Source: JAFGKM01 sp964403465 (lineage in GTDB: Bacteria; Ratteibacteria; UBA8468; B48-G9; JAFGKM01). Taken from it: a stretch of 23,363 nucleotides of DNA. The stretch lies in assembly GCA_964403465.1 (NCBI GenBank), contig CAYOFY010000019.1, forward strand, positions 1-23,363, in the 5' to 3' direction. The translations under genes and the position numbers were made by a program. The notes under the pieces are model-generated. The model saw nothing but the letters and a program-made list of their open reading frames with translations, did no database searches and was not told the DNA's origin. Shown in pieces: positions 7,381-15,121 of this stretch. Positions within the stretch are counted from its first letter, which is position 1. Each line of letters begins with the position of its first letter.

Positions 7381-8178
7381 CTACACAGAACTGAGCAGAG
7401 AAAGTGCATTTTCCCCCAGAATACGGTTTCCAAGAGCAGGGTCAAGTGAAAGTCCTTGCAGCAGATCAAGTGTCTCTCTCTGGTTCGTCCATGGAGAATC
7501 TGTTCCGAAAAGAATGCACTCCGGCGGATGTTTCATCATTATGTTTCTGGCCAGTCCTCTGTCCATGAACTCCAGAGAGAAAGAAATTTCCATGTATATT
7601 TTCCGCCCCGCCATAACTCGCTCAACATCAGGCCAGTCTTCCCACGCACCCATGTGAGTCGCGACGAGTTTCAACCCGGGGAAAACCTGATGTATGCCGA
7701 TGACCTTCCCAGGGTCAGCTTTCCTCACCCTCCCGAACGCAAAATCAAAACCGGTATGCAAAACAAGTATCAGGTTTTCTGTGCAAATCCTCTCATATAT
7801 GCGTAGCATTTTTTTCTCATCCAGGACGAATCCCTGATAATATGGATGCATTTTTACACCCTTGAACCCCTCGTTCTTTATTAGACCGATTTTGTCGAGG
7901 ACTTGCGGGTCATCAGGATGTACAGAAGGCAGGGGGATGATTCTGTCGGACTTAATTTCGGACGACCATTTAAGTATGGGCCAGAACTGCGACGGCTTCG
8001 TCGCTATGGAGCAGACAACACTCCTCTCAATTCCACAACTGTCCATTGATTTTAGAAGAGCCGCTATTGTCCCGTCGGTTCTCGCAGGCATACCGCCTTT
8101 CTTCTCAATTGATTTTATTGCCTTTTCGGCGAGTGCATCGGGAAAGGCATGTGTATGGAAATCTATTGTTCTGCTCAT
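7381..8178 (-). CDS. Amidohydrolase-2 family metal-dependent hydrolase (COG2159-like)
   Basis: At 265 residues this is a TIM-barrel hydrolase or decarboxylase of the amidohydrolase_2 group. The metal-binding HTH pair is at residues 8-10 (DFHTHAFP). Further expected ligands are His111 in GVKMHPYYQGF, His141 in LHTG, His175 in VATHMGAW and the conserved catalytic/metal Asp227 in FGTDSPW. The substrate cannot be inferred: members act on varied carboxylates and lactones. The ATG overlaps the stop of the SGNH hydrolase gene by four bases (ATGA), so the two are translationally coupled and probably act in the same catabolic or salvage task. Its stop codon directly abuts the -35 of the parA promoter, so transcripts may continue into parA. 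Confidence 0.88.
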   Translation of the reverse strand: MSRTIDFHTHAFPDALAEKAIKSIEKKGGMPARTDGTIAALLKSMDSCGIERSVVCSIATKPSQFWPILKWSSEIKSDRIIPLPSVHPDDPQVLDKIGLIKNEGFKGVKMHPYYQGFVLDEKKMLRIYERICTENLILVLHTGFDFAFGRVRKADPGKVIGIHQVFPGLKLVATHMGAWEDWPDVERVMAGRKIYMEISFSLEFMDRGLARNIMMKHPPECILFGTDSPWTNQRETLDLLQGLSLDPALGNRILGENALSLLSSV

Positions 8179-8819
8179 CTCTTCAGGAGATTAAAAAGCG
8201 CGTTCGCTATTACCATATGGCCGGCTTGGTTCGGATGAACAGGTTCCGCACAAAATGTTTCGCCATCCCTGTATTTGAGATGTTTATTGAAAAGATCCTG
8301 CGTTTTGATCATGAGAGTGTTGTGTTTCTTGCTCAGTCCAGATACCACCTCTCTGTATTCGGCCAATCTCTCCTTAACCATTCCACGCCACCAGTCCGTG
8401 CTGTCAACAGTTATATAAAACGGCTCAAGAAGTATTATCCTGCAGGAGAGTCTCTTCTTTGTTGTTTCAAGCAGGCGTTCATAATTCTCGCGGTATTTTT
8501 TGCATGCAAAATTTTCCCACATATCAACCTTTGCAAAAACCCTGTGTATGTCATTGATACCTATGAGTATGCTCAACCAGTCAGGTTTGTTATGGATCAC
8601 ATCATCTTCCCACCTCTGCTTCAGGTCAATGATTGTATTTCCGCCTATCCCCTTGTTGACGAAGTTTATTCTCCTCTCAGGGAAATTGGCGGTCACCATG
8701 TCCATGAAAAGCTTCACGTATCCGTTTCCCGCAGGTGCAAAAGTATCCCTCCTTCCACAGTCAGTTATGCTGTCTCCTATGAACAGAATCTTCTGATTGT
8801 TTTTTATCATGAAGTTCAT
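8175..8819 (-). CDS. SGNH/GDSL-family hydrolase (esterase/acetylesterase-like)
   Basis: From the ATG at 8819, 214 residues. Block I GDSITD has the nucleophile Ser17. Block II supplies Gly60 in KGIGGNTI and block III Asn89 in IGINDIHR. Block V has His195 in the segment VHPNQAGH. These are the four SGNH positions, typical of lysophospholipase-L1-like and rhamnogalacturonan acetylesterase-like enzymes. The residue three before the catalytic His is normally Asp; here it is Glu192 (GAA). No signal peptide is visible, so it appears cytoplasmic. The chosen start has a perfect AGGAGG eight bases upstream. The reading frame stays open 51 codons further up, but that region contains the promoter and overlaps the divergent gene, so I reject it. 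Likely first gene of a two-gene operon with the amidohydrolase. Confidence 0.88.
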   Translation of the reverse strand: MNFMIKNNQKILFIGDSITDCGRRDTFAPAGNGYVKLFMDMVTANFPERRINFVNKGIGGNTIIDLKQRWEDDVIHNKPDWLSILIGINDIHRVFAKVDMWENFACKKYRENYERLLETTKKRLSCRIILLEPFYITVDSTDWWRGMVKERLAEYREVVSGLSKKHNTLMIKTQDLFNKHLKYRDGETFCAEPVHPNQAGHMVIANALFNLLKR

Positions 8820-8827
8820 TTTCACAA

Positions 8828-8833
8828 CCTCCT
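8828..8833 (-). promoter_or_regulatory. Ribosome binding site fixing the SGNH hydrolase start
   Basis: A perfect AGGAGG on the minus strand lies eight bases before the ATG at 8819 and decides between this start and the long upstream-open frame. Confidence 0.8.
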
Positions 8834-8835
8834 TT

Positions 8836-8864
8836 TTTACAAAATAGGTTCCTTTAAGTATAAT
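8836..8864 (+). promoter_or_regulatory. Promoter for the HAD phosphatase gene
   Basis: TTTACA (8836-8841), a 17-base spacer and a perfect TATAAT (8859-8864). Predicted start is near 8871, giving a leader of about 20 bases without a Shine-Dalgarno sequence before the ATG at 8892. It interleaves fully with the minus-strand promoter. Confidence 0.7.
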
Positions 8865-8884
8865 ACAAAGAAAATAACTGTCAA
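8857..8884 (-). promoter_or_regulatory. Promoter for the SGNH hydrolase/amidohydrolase operon
   Basis: On the minus strand a perfect -35 TTGACA (8884-8879) is followed by a 16-base spacer and -10 TATACT (8862-8857). Predicted start is near 8850, giving a leader of about 30 bases that contains the AGGAGG site. The -10 overlaps the -10 of the plus-strand promoter by four bases. Confidence 0.7.
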
Positions 8885-8891
8885 CATTGCC

Positions 8892-9722
8892 ATGTACAGA
8901 CTCGTATCTCTTGACCTGGATGGAACTCTCCTTGCCGATGACGGGACAATAAGCGAGGAGGATTCTTTCCATTTAAGAAAATTTTCAGAGAACGGGGGAA
9001 TTGTGGTTTTATCCTCAGGCAGAATGACGGAATGCGTATCGCCCTTTGCTGACAGACTTGAGATTGACTGCCCCCTGATAGTATATAACGGGGCAATGGT
9101 GAAGCTGTCCCGCTCGGCGAAAAGAGAAATGATATACCACAATCCCGTAAGCCCCGCATATGCCGATATGGTAGTGGATTACTGTGTGAAGAATGGCTTC
9201 CTCCTGAACTATTACCTCAAAGATATACTGTATTCACAGGGCGATGAAGAACTCAGAAAATATGCTGAGATTTATTCAAGCCAGACAGGAGCCGCATACC
9301 ATTTCCTCAAAGACCTGAGAATTATGAAAGGCAATGCCCCCACCAAGATGATATTGATAACCGATGCCTCAAACGATGAAGATATCTGCAGGACAAGGGA
9401 CTATCAGTATGGGTATTTCAGAAACAGGATAGGAAAAGCCCTGAATATTCTGAAAACAAATCCCGAATACCTGGAATTCATGAATACAGGTTCGGACAAG
9501 GGAAGAGGACTTGCAGAAATAGCAGGGTATTATGATATAGGGAAAGAGGAGATTATTGCTTTCGGAGATGGAGATAACGATATTGCAATGCTTGAATATG
9601 CAGGGCTTTCCGTTGTCCCGGCCAACGCGAAAGAAAGCGTCAGGAAATCAGCGGATGTCGTACTTGAATGGGACAATAACCAGTCCGCAGTAGGCAGGTT
9701 CATGAAAAAGATACTACAGTGA
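8892..9722 (+). CDS. Cof-type HAD-superfamily phosphatase (type IIB cap)
   Basis: 276 residues, the only plus-strand gene of the window. HAD motif I is DLDGT with Asp8 (nucleophile) and Asp10. Motif II is the Ser in VLSSGR. The family Lys lies in the SDKGRGLAEIAGYY segment. Motif IV is FGDGDNDIAML with the metal-binding aspartates. The central region (about 80-190) is the alpha/beta cap typical of Cof/YbiV/YidA enzymes, which dephosphorylate sugar phosphates, FMN or similar small molecules; the exact substrate is open. The reading frame is open from 8046, but the chosen ATG gives the standard N-terminus (MYRLVSLDLDGT) and lies about 20 bases past a good promoter. No Shine-Dalgarno sequence is present. 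Its last nine bases overlap, tail to tail, the end of the FAD oxidase gene. Confidence 0.93.
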   Translation: MYRLVSLDLDGTLLADDGTISEEDSFHLRKFSENGGIVVLSSGRMTECVSPFADRLEIDCPLIVYNGAMVKLSRSAKREMIYHNPVSPAYADMVVDYCVKNGFLLNYYLKDILYSQGDEELRKYAEIYSSQTGAAYHFLKDLRIMKGNAPTKMILITDASNDEDICRTRDYQYGYFRNRIGKALNILKTNPEYLEFMNTGSDKGRGLAEIAGYYDIGKEEIIAFGDGDNDIAMLEYAGLSVVPANAKESVRKSADVVLEWDNNQSAVGRFMKKILQ

Positions 9723-11144
9723 TAGGAGTTCCTTCGGGAATATATTGTCCCTTCCGAGAATGCAGCAGGGATCAAAAATCCTTTTTATCCTCACCATATC
9801 CATCAGTCCTTCTTTCCCGTACATGACTTCAAGCCACCTGTGTTTTATTTTGCCTATCCCGTGCTCAGCCGCAACCGTCCCTCCCATGGATAACGCCTTA
9901 TTCACGCAACTTTCATAAATCCCGATCCCGCGCACCCTCTGTTTTTCATCAGAAGGAAAGAGGTTGAAATGCAGATGGTTCTCACCAATATGTCCGAACA
10001 ATATGGAATGCATGTCATTTTCCCTTGCCATTGTATCCCTGTAAAAAGTGTACATCTCCGGGAACTTCTCCTCGGGAACAGCGATATCCATCGCAACCTT
10101 TACAAGTCCTATTTTTTTGAAGTACGCATTTATATTTTCGGGAAGCCGATGCCTGAAATCAATAAGCCGTTCATAGTTCTTCTTATCTTCACCCGTCCAT
10201 GCATCAACTGAATCGTACCTGTCCGCAATATCTGCCAGTTTTTCCATCTGCTCCGCGCCTGAACCGGTCTCAACATACACGGCACATGCATCTTCCGGAA
10301 TTCCCGGAAAATCCTGTCTCAAGAACCGCAGGCTGCCCCGGTCAAAAAATTCAAGGCTGTAGAGTTCCCGCATATTCCTTTTCATTTCTCCGACAATTTC
10401 CGGGATTGTCTCATGGTTCTGCAGGAAGAGTATGGTGATTGATCTCGGCGGGAGAGGGTCTATCAGAGAAACCTCAACTTCCGTGATAACTCCCAGAGTG
10501 CCTTCGGATCCTATCAATAATTCTATGCCATCCATGCCTGCCTGCGAAAAATACCCGGCAGAGCACTTTATGCGGGGAGTACGATAGGAGGGCAAAGGAA
10601 CAAGAAACGCACCATAATCTACCAGGCCGCTTTTTTCGTGAACCTGTCCCCTTTCAATATCAAGGATTCGGCCTGTAGTCAAAACCATTCTTATTTTTCT
10701 GACATATCTTCTTGTGGGTCCGAACCTGAAACTGTATTCACCCGAGGCATTTGTGGCAACGTTACCACCAACGAAAGCTGTTCTTTCTGTCGGGAACGGG
10801 GGATAGAAAAAACCGTGCGGTTCAATTGCGCTTAGAAAATCCTTGACAATAACCCCTGCCTGGAGCCGTGCCGTTTTTTTTTCTCCGTCTATGCGCAAAA
10901 TTCTATTAAGCCTCTCCAGGGATATGATTGCGCCTTCCCTCGGAATCCGTCCGCCCACCGTTCCTGTTCCACCGCCTGACACGGTAACAGGAGTACCGTT
11001 TCGCACGCATTCCGCAAGAGAACGCATAAGGCCTTCTTCATCATCAGGGATATATAATTTTTCTGCATTTCCTCCCTTGAAGTTTGATGCATCCTCAAGA
11101 TAAGAAAGTATCTCCTGCTTCTCCTCCTTTACTGTCATCGTCAT
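9714..11144 (-). CDS. FAD-linked oxidase of the GlcD/D-2-hydroxyacid dehydrogenase type
   Basis: 476 residues in the VAO/PCMH flavoprotein fold. The N-terminal FAD-binding_4 domain (about 30-225) has the pyrophosphate loop TVSGGGTGTVGGRIP (about 54-68), the AFVGGNVATNASG segment and GSEGTLGVITE (212-222). The C-terminal FAD-oxidase domain ends with HIGENHLHFNLFP (385-397) and GGTVAAEHGIGKIKHRWL (421-438), which carry the substrate and metal-binding His residues of D-lactate, glycolate and D-2-hydroxyglutarate dehydrogenases. No FeS subunit (GlcF) or GlcE is nearby, so it may act alone or with an unlinked partner. It is the last gene of the lpx run, 12 bases after lpxI, with GAAGGGAA as a modest ribosome site. 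The link to lipid A synthesis is unexplained. Two ATGs (11144 and 11138) are both possible starts. Confidence 0.9.
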   Translation of the reverse strand: MTMTVKEEKQEILSYLEDASNFKGGNAEKLYIPDDEEGLMRSLAECVRNGTPVTVSGGGTGTVGGRIPREGAIISLERLNRILRIDGEKKTARLQAGVIVKDFLSAIEPHGFFYPPFPTERTAFVGGNVATNASGEYSFRFGPTRRYVRKIRMVLTTGRILDIERGQVHEKSGLVDYGAFLVPLPSYRTPRIKCSAGYFSQAGMDGIELLIGSEGTLGVITEVEVSLIDPLPPRSITILFLQNHETIPEIVGEMKRNMRELYSLEFFDRGSLRFLRQDFPGIPEDACAVYVETGSGAEQMEKLADIADRYDSVDAWTGEDKKNYERLIDFRHRLPENINAYFKKIGLVKVAMDIAVPEEKFPEMYTFYRDTMARENDMHSILFGHIGENHLHFNLFPSDEKQRVRGIGIYESCVNKALSMGGTVAAEHGIGKIKHRWLEVMYGKEGLMDMVRIKRIFDPCCILGRDNIFPKELLSL

Positions 11145-11156
11145 GTCTTATTCCCT

Positions 11157-11942
11157 TCAAGGTTTTACGCCGAGAAATTTTATCCTGTTCTCATTACACA
11201 ATTTCATGGTCTTTTCCTCATCCAGAATTATGGTTTTGCCTGCCTCAACGGCAATCACTTTTCCCCCTGCTGTTTTCAGCACCTTCGCGGTTTGAGGGCC
11301 TACAACAGGCATGTCAAAACGCTCATCCTTATTTTCTCCCGCAATTTTGACGACCACAAAACCTCTCTGACCACAGTATTTACCTGCTCTTCTTATCATC
11401 TCATCCGTTCCTTCAATACCTTCCAGCGCAACAATCATACCGTTCTTCACGGAAACAGATTGTCCCGCTCTGTATTTCATGAGGTCTTTCAGCACTCTTA
11501 TCCCCATCTCCATATCAGACTGTTCAAGTGCATCCAGCGATCCGCCGGTATAAACCTTTTCCATCGCGAGTTCTTCCTTCATGACCATGGTGAGCGATAG
11601 AACCTTGATGCCTTCCTTCTCTATGTGTGCGATTAAATCCGCCAGTATCTTTTCTCCCCGCCAGAGGCCGCATTTACTTAGAAATTCCTTTCCTGAAGCG
11701 CGCATATCGTTTTTAAACAGTGAAGAAGCGGAGATGCCGCCTATAAGAACCATTTCTCTTGCTCCCATTTTCTTCAGGTATACCACCACACCGTCTATAT
11801 CTCCGAAATCCAGGACTGTGCTTCTGACAAAATCCACCGGCGAAAAGGAAAAAGGATAAACCTCGCCTGTATCTGACAGTTTCTTATATACAAACTCCGA
11901 CAACCTGTCATTGCTGACAAACAATCCTCTTTTCCTTATCAT
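11157..11942 (-). CDS. lpxI: UDP-2,3-diacylglucosamine pyrophosphatase LpxI (DUF1009)
   Basis: From the ATG at 11942, 261 residues. The enzyme hydrolyses UDP-2,3-diacylglucosamine to lipid X and UMP, the step done by LpxH in enterobacteria. The C-terminal DUF1009 domain is clear: the segment GQSVSVKNGMIVALEGIEGTD split over about 160-180, then EMIRRAG, RFDMPVVGPQT (208-218) and AVEAGKTIIL. The N-terminal domain is divergent: the usual GLIAGGG-like glycine loop reads RGLFVSNDRLSE (5-16). A TTG 33 bases upstream would give a longer protein overlapping lpxA by 23 bases. I prefer the ATG because it places the family N-terminus correctly and leaves a 10-base gap after lpxA. Position directly after lpxA supports the assignment. 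Confidence 0.9.
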   Translation of the reverse strand: MIRKRGLFVSNDRLSEFVYKKLSDTGEVYPFSFSPVDFVRSTVLDFGDIDGVVVYLKKMGAREMVLIGGISASSLFKNDMRASGKEFLSKCGLWRGEKILADLIAHIEKEGIKVLSLTMVMKEELAMEKVYTGGSLDALEQSDMEMGIRVLKDLMKYRAGQSVSVKNGMIVALEGIEGTDEMIRRAGKYCGQRGFVVVKIAGENKDERFDMPVVGPQTAKVLKTAGGKVIAVEAGKTIILDEEKTMKLCNENRIKFLGVKP

Positions 11943-11952
11943 GATTTTCAGA

Positions 11953-12729
11953 TCAGGGGTGTTTTTCCTTCGCAATGCCGCGTTCTGATTTTCTTATGAA
12001 CTCCGTGATATAAGAAGCCTCTTCCGATTTTTCCGTTTTTTCAATATCCGCAAGGGCATCGGCCACATTCAAACCCGAACGGAATAACTTTCTGTATATT
12101 TCTTCTATCATTATTATTTTTTCATCCGAGAACCCTCTCCTTTTGAGCCCCACCTTATTGACGCCCGACGGGATTGCAGGATGCCCGTCCGCCATGACAA
12201 ACGGGATGATATCTTTGGTAATCTTTGAACAGCCGCCAATGATAGAATGTCTGCCGACGCGACAGAACTGGTGTATACCGACAAGTCCGCCAACAATTGC
12301 AAAATCTTCAATTACAACGTGCCCGGCCAGGGTTCCCGCATTTGCAATTATGACGTTATTTCCTATCAGACAGTTATGGGCGATATGTGAATAAGCCATT
12401 ATGAGGTTGTTATTGCCGACGACAGTGGTCTCTCCTTCGGATGTTCCGGAATTCATCGTGACAAATTCCCTTATGACATTCCTCTCGCCAACCTTAAGGT
12501 ATGTCCTTCCGCCTCTATACTTGAGGTCCTGAGGTATGCTGCCTATGACGGCTCCGGTGAAGATGGAACAGCCGGCTCCTATCTCCGTATAACCCTGAAT
12601 ATGGACATACGGTCCGATCCTGCAATTCTCATGGATTACTGCATTATCTTCAATAATTGCATACGGGGCTATTTCAACCTTCTTGTTGATATTGGCATTC
12701 GGAGAGACTATCGCAGTAGGATGGATCAT
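11953..12729 (-). CDS. lpxA: UDP-N-acetylglucosamine O-acyltransferase LpxA
   Basis: 258 residues. It catalyses the first lipid A step, transfer of a 3-hydroxyacyl chain from acyl-ACP to UDP-GlcNAc in the cytoplasm. Residues 1-185 are a left-handed beta-helix of hexapeptide repeats. The catalytic His is His118 in SHIAHNCLIG (His125 in E. coli), followed by TLAGHVVI and HQFCRVGRH. The C-terminal helices begin with GLKRRGFS. Gly166 (in IIGGC) aligns with E. coli Gly173, the hydrocarbon-ruler position, which suggests a long (C14-class) rather than C10 acyl chain; this is an inference from one residue. The gene starts 31 bases after lpxC/fabZ without an evident close Shine-Dalgarno sequence. Confidence 0.97.
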   Translation of the reverse strand: MIHPTAIVSPNANINKKVEIAPYAIIEDNAVIHENCRIGPYVHIQGYTEIGAGCSIFTGAVIGSIPQDLKYRGGRTYLKVGERNVIREFVTMNSGTSEGETTVVGNNNLIMAYSHIAHNCLIGNNVIIANAGTLAGHVVIEDFAIVGGLVGIHQFCRVGRHSIIGGCSKITKDIIPFVMADGHPAIPSGVNKVGLKRRGFSDEKIIMIEEIYRKLFRSGLNVADALADIEKTEKSEEASYITEFIRKSERGIAKEKHP

Positions 12730-12760
12730 GGTATCGGTTCAATTCAAATAATGCTCCTGC

Positions 12761-14086
12761 TCAGGCGTCCATTATGGTGGACATAAAAAATCCTTCTGCG
12801 GCAAGCTTTCCATCGACAAACGCCTTGCCCTGCAAACGCCCCACCTTGCTTTTCATCTTTATTACTTCAACCTGCAGAACTACCTGGCTGCCAGGCGTTA
12901 TGGCTCTTCTGAATTTCACGTTATCTATGCTCATGAAATAAGCAAGTTTTCCCCTGTTCTCTTCCTTGCTCAGCATCAGAACACCGCCCACCTGTGCCAT
13001 TGCCTCAACCACCAGCACGCCCGGCATGACGGGTCGTCCAGGAAAGTGCCCCTGGAAGAACCACTCGTTCACGGTAACGTTCTTGATGCCGACCGCTTTT
13101 GTATCGCTCAACTCAATAATCCTGTCCACGAGGAGAAATGGATACCTGTGGGGGATTATATTGGAAATCTCTTCCACGGAAAGAGTCTCGTAAGAGCCCG
13201 CAGAAAAAGAGGATTTTCCCACACCGCTCACTCTCTCCTTATTGTAAATTTCTCTTATCTTTTTAATGAGTCTCGTGTTTATTGAGTGTCCGCTCTTTAT
13301 CCCGATTATATGCGCGGCTATATAGTTTCCGAAAAGCGCAAGGTCACCTATCAGATCGCTTATCTTATGCCTCACCGGTTCATCGCCGAACCTGAATTGA
13401 TTGTCTATAACGCCTTTCTTTCCGTCTATAACCAGTGTATTATCATAAGTCGACCCTTTGCCGAGCCCGAGCTTTTTCAGGGAATCCACCTCTTCCCGCA
13501 GGCAAAAAGTTCTTGCAGGGGCTATCTCTTTTTCGTAGCTCTCCGGAGTTATCGCATAGGAGGCATACTGGGAATTCAGCACAGTCCCTGGATAGTCAAG
13601 CATGTAGGATATCTTAAGTTCGTCGGCGGGCAGAGCGATTATATGCGTACCGTTGTTTGAAACATATATTGGTTCTTTCACCATGAAAACATCTTTCTCG
13701 CTATTCAATATTCTTATGCCTGCTTTCTTCAGGATGTCGACAAAAGGTTTGGCACTGCCATCCATACCCGGACATTCATTGCCGTCTATTTCAATAATGA
13801 TGTTGTCTATCTCCATTGAATAGAGCGCGGATAGAAGATGTTCCACGGTATGAATCTGGAAATGTCCGTTACCTATTGACGTTCTTCTGGGGAATTTTCT
13901 GGTGTCAAGAAGACTGTCAATATCGGGTTTAACAGGTTCTGCGTCAGGTGCGTTTTTTTTAATGAAAAGTATGCCAGAATTGGCGGTAGAAGGCTTGAAG
14001 GTGAGCGTGCTCCTTTCCCCCGTATGAAGTCCTATCCCTTCCAGCGTAACAACCTTTTCAATTGTTTTCTGGCTCTTCCTCTCCAT
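12761..14086 (-). CDS. lpxC/fabZ: Bifunctional LpxC deacetylase / FabZ 3-hydroxyacyl-ACP dehydratase fusion
   Basis: From the ATG at 14086, 441 residues in two enzymes. Residues 1-290 are LpxC, the zinc deacetylase that commits UDP-acyl-GlcNAc to lipid A: HTVEH with general base Glu82 and zinc His83, HKISDLIGD with zinc His240 and Asp244, and GHSIN with His267. Residues 300-441 are Fab[13 protein letters not shown], then [20 protein letters not shown] with catalytic His347 and Glu361, spaced 14 apart as in E. coli FabZ. All active-site residues are present, so both halves should work. The fusion is known in Bacteroidetes, Omnitrophota and other lineages. AAGGAG lies four bases before the ATG, inside the end of lpxD, which it overlaps by 29 bases. 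Combining both activities may balance 3-hydroxyacyl-ACP use between lipid A and fatty acid synthesis. Confidence 0.96.
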   Translation of the reverse strand: MERKSQKTIEKVVTLEGIGLHTGERSTLTFKPSTANSGILFIKKNAPDAEPVKPDIDSLLDTRKFPRRTSIGNGHFQIHTVEHLLSALYSMEIDNIIIEIDGNECPGMDGSAKPFVDILKKAGIRILNSEKDVFMVKEPIYVSNNGTHIIALPADELKISYMLDYPGTVLNSQYASYAITPESYEKEIAPARTFCLREEVDSLKKLGLGKGSTYDNTLVIDGKKGVIDNQFRFGDEPVRHKISDLIGDLALFGNYIAAHIIGIKSGHSINTRLIKKIREIYNKERVSGVGKSSFSAGSYETLSVEEISNIIPHRYPFLLVDRIIELSDTKAVGIKNVTVNEWFFQGHFPGRPVMPGVLVVEAMAQVGGVLMLSKEENRGKLAYFMSIDNVKFRRAITPGSQVVLQVEVIKMKSKVGRLQGKAFVDGKLAAEGFFMSTIMDA

Positions 14087-15119
14087 ATATCTCCTTGATT
14101 CTCCTTTCCATCTTTTCAATTTTTTCTTCCAGTTTCTTGATCTTGTCTATGAACTCGGGTTGCCTTCTGGAATAGGCCTGCAATCTCATGTCTTCCCATT
14201 TGTCGCGCGCGGGGAATCCTGTTACATGCGTGTTTGGAGGAACATTCTTCGTTACACCGGCCTTTCCGCCTATTATTGAATTATCTCCCACGGTCACATG
14301 TCCGGTGATTCCAGCCTGTCCCGCTATTATGACATTCCTTCCGACAATGGTACTGCCCGATATGCCAACCTGGGCAACCACTATGGTATTCTCGCCTATA
14401 TAGACATTGTGGGCTATCTGTACCAGGTTATCTATCTTGACTCCATTCCCAATATAGGTCTTATCAAATCTTGCCCTGTCTATCGTGACATTTGAACCAA
14501 TCTCAACGTCATCGCCTATCTCAACGGTTCCAATCTGCGGGATCTTGTGATGAACCCCTTTGACGGTGGCAAAACCGAAACCGTCTCCACCTATCACCGT
14601 GCCGGGATGAATTATAACCCTGTCCCCCATCAATACCCGCTCCCTGATTATCACGTGGGGATAGATCAGGGAATCCCTGCCTATCTTTGTATAATGCCCT
14701 ATGTATACGCATGCGCCGATTACTGAACCGTCTCCTATCTTCACACAATCCTCTATAACCGCATACGGCTGTATTGAAACATTCTTGCCGATAACCACAT
14801 CCTTGCCTATGACAGCCGTCTTATCTATGCCTGAACTGAAAGTGACAGGTTCCGGTCCAACTATGGCCATTATCTTTGCAAATGCAAGCGAAGGATTTTC
14901 CACCTGTATGAGCACCGCGCTGACACTGTTATTTATGTCCGGGGGAACGATTACTGCGGATGCCTTGGTCAATTTCAAAAGCGGCCTGTACTTGTTATTT
15001 GCAATAAAAGTCAGTTCCCCCTCTTTCGCCTCTTTGATCCCGGATATTCCGCTAATAGTAATATTCTCATCTCCTATGACAACCCCTCCGACTATCTCCG
15101 CAATCTCTCTGACTTTCAT
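14058..15119 (-). CDS. lpxD: UDP-3-O-(3-hydroxyacyl)glucosamine N-acyltransferase LpxD
   Basis: 353 residues. It adds the second 3-hydroxyacyl chain, to the amine of UDP-3-O-acyl-glucosamine. Residues 1-95 are the uridine-binding N-terminal domain ([11 protein letters not shown], then [10 protein letters not shown]). Residues 97-300 form a left-handed beta-helix with catalytic His237 in NLVQIAHNV (His239 in E. coli) and the GGDGFGF loop at 177-183. The tail from 315 is a long charged helix ([19 protein letters not shown]), probably coiled coil, longer than in E. coli. The ATG at 15119 begins two bases after the skp stop. A GTG at 15125 overlapping that stop (GTGA) is an alternative that adds two residues. 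Confidence 0.96.
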   Translation of the reverse strand: MKVREIAEIVGGVVIGDENITISGISGIKEAKEGELTFIANNKYRPLLKLTKASAVIVPPDINNSVSAVLIQVENPSLAFAKIMAIVGPEPVTFSSGIDKTAVIGKDVVIGKNVSIQPYAVIEDCVKIGDGSVIGACVYIGHYTKIGRDSLIYPHVIIRERVLMGDRVIIHPGTVIGGDGFGFATVKGVHHKIPQIGTVEIGDDVEIGSNVTIDRARFDKTYIGNGVKIDNLVQIAHNVYIGENTIVVAQVGISGSTIVGRNVIIAGQAGITGHVTVGDNSIIGGKAGVTKNVPPNTHVTGFPARDKWEDMRLQAYSRRQPEFIDKIKKLEEKIEKMERRIKEIYGEEEPENN

Positions 15120-15121
15120 AT

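Noticed and set aside
8046..8891. Open frame of 282 codons upstream of the HAD phosphatase start on the plus strand
   Set aside because: It is antisense to the SGNH and amidohydrolase genes, crosses the divergent promoter, and adds no recognisable domain. The HAD protein begins properly at 8892.
9724..9742. Short hairpin with a TTCG loop (TTCC-TTCG-GGAA) just after the HAD stop
   Set aside because: The stem is four to five pairs, lies inside the FAD oxidase coding end, and lacks a following U-run, so it is not a convincing terminator.
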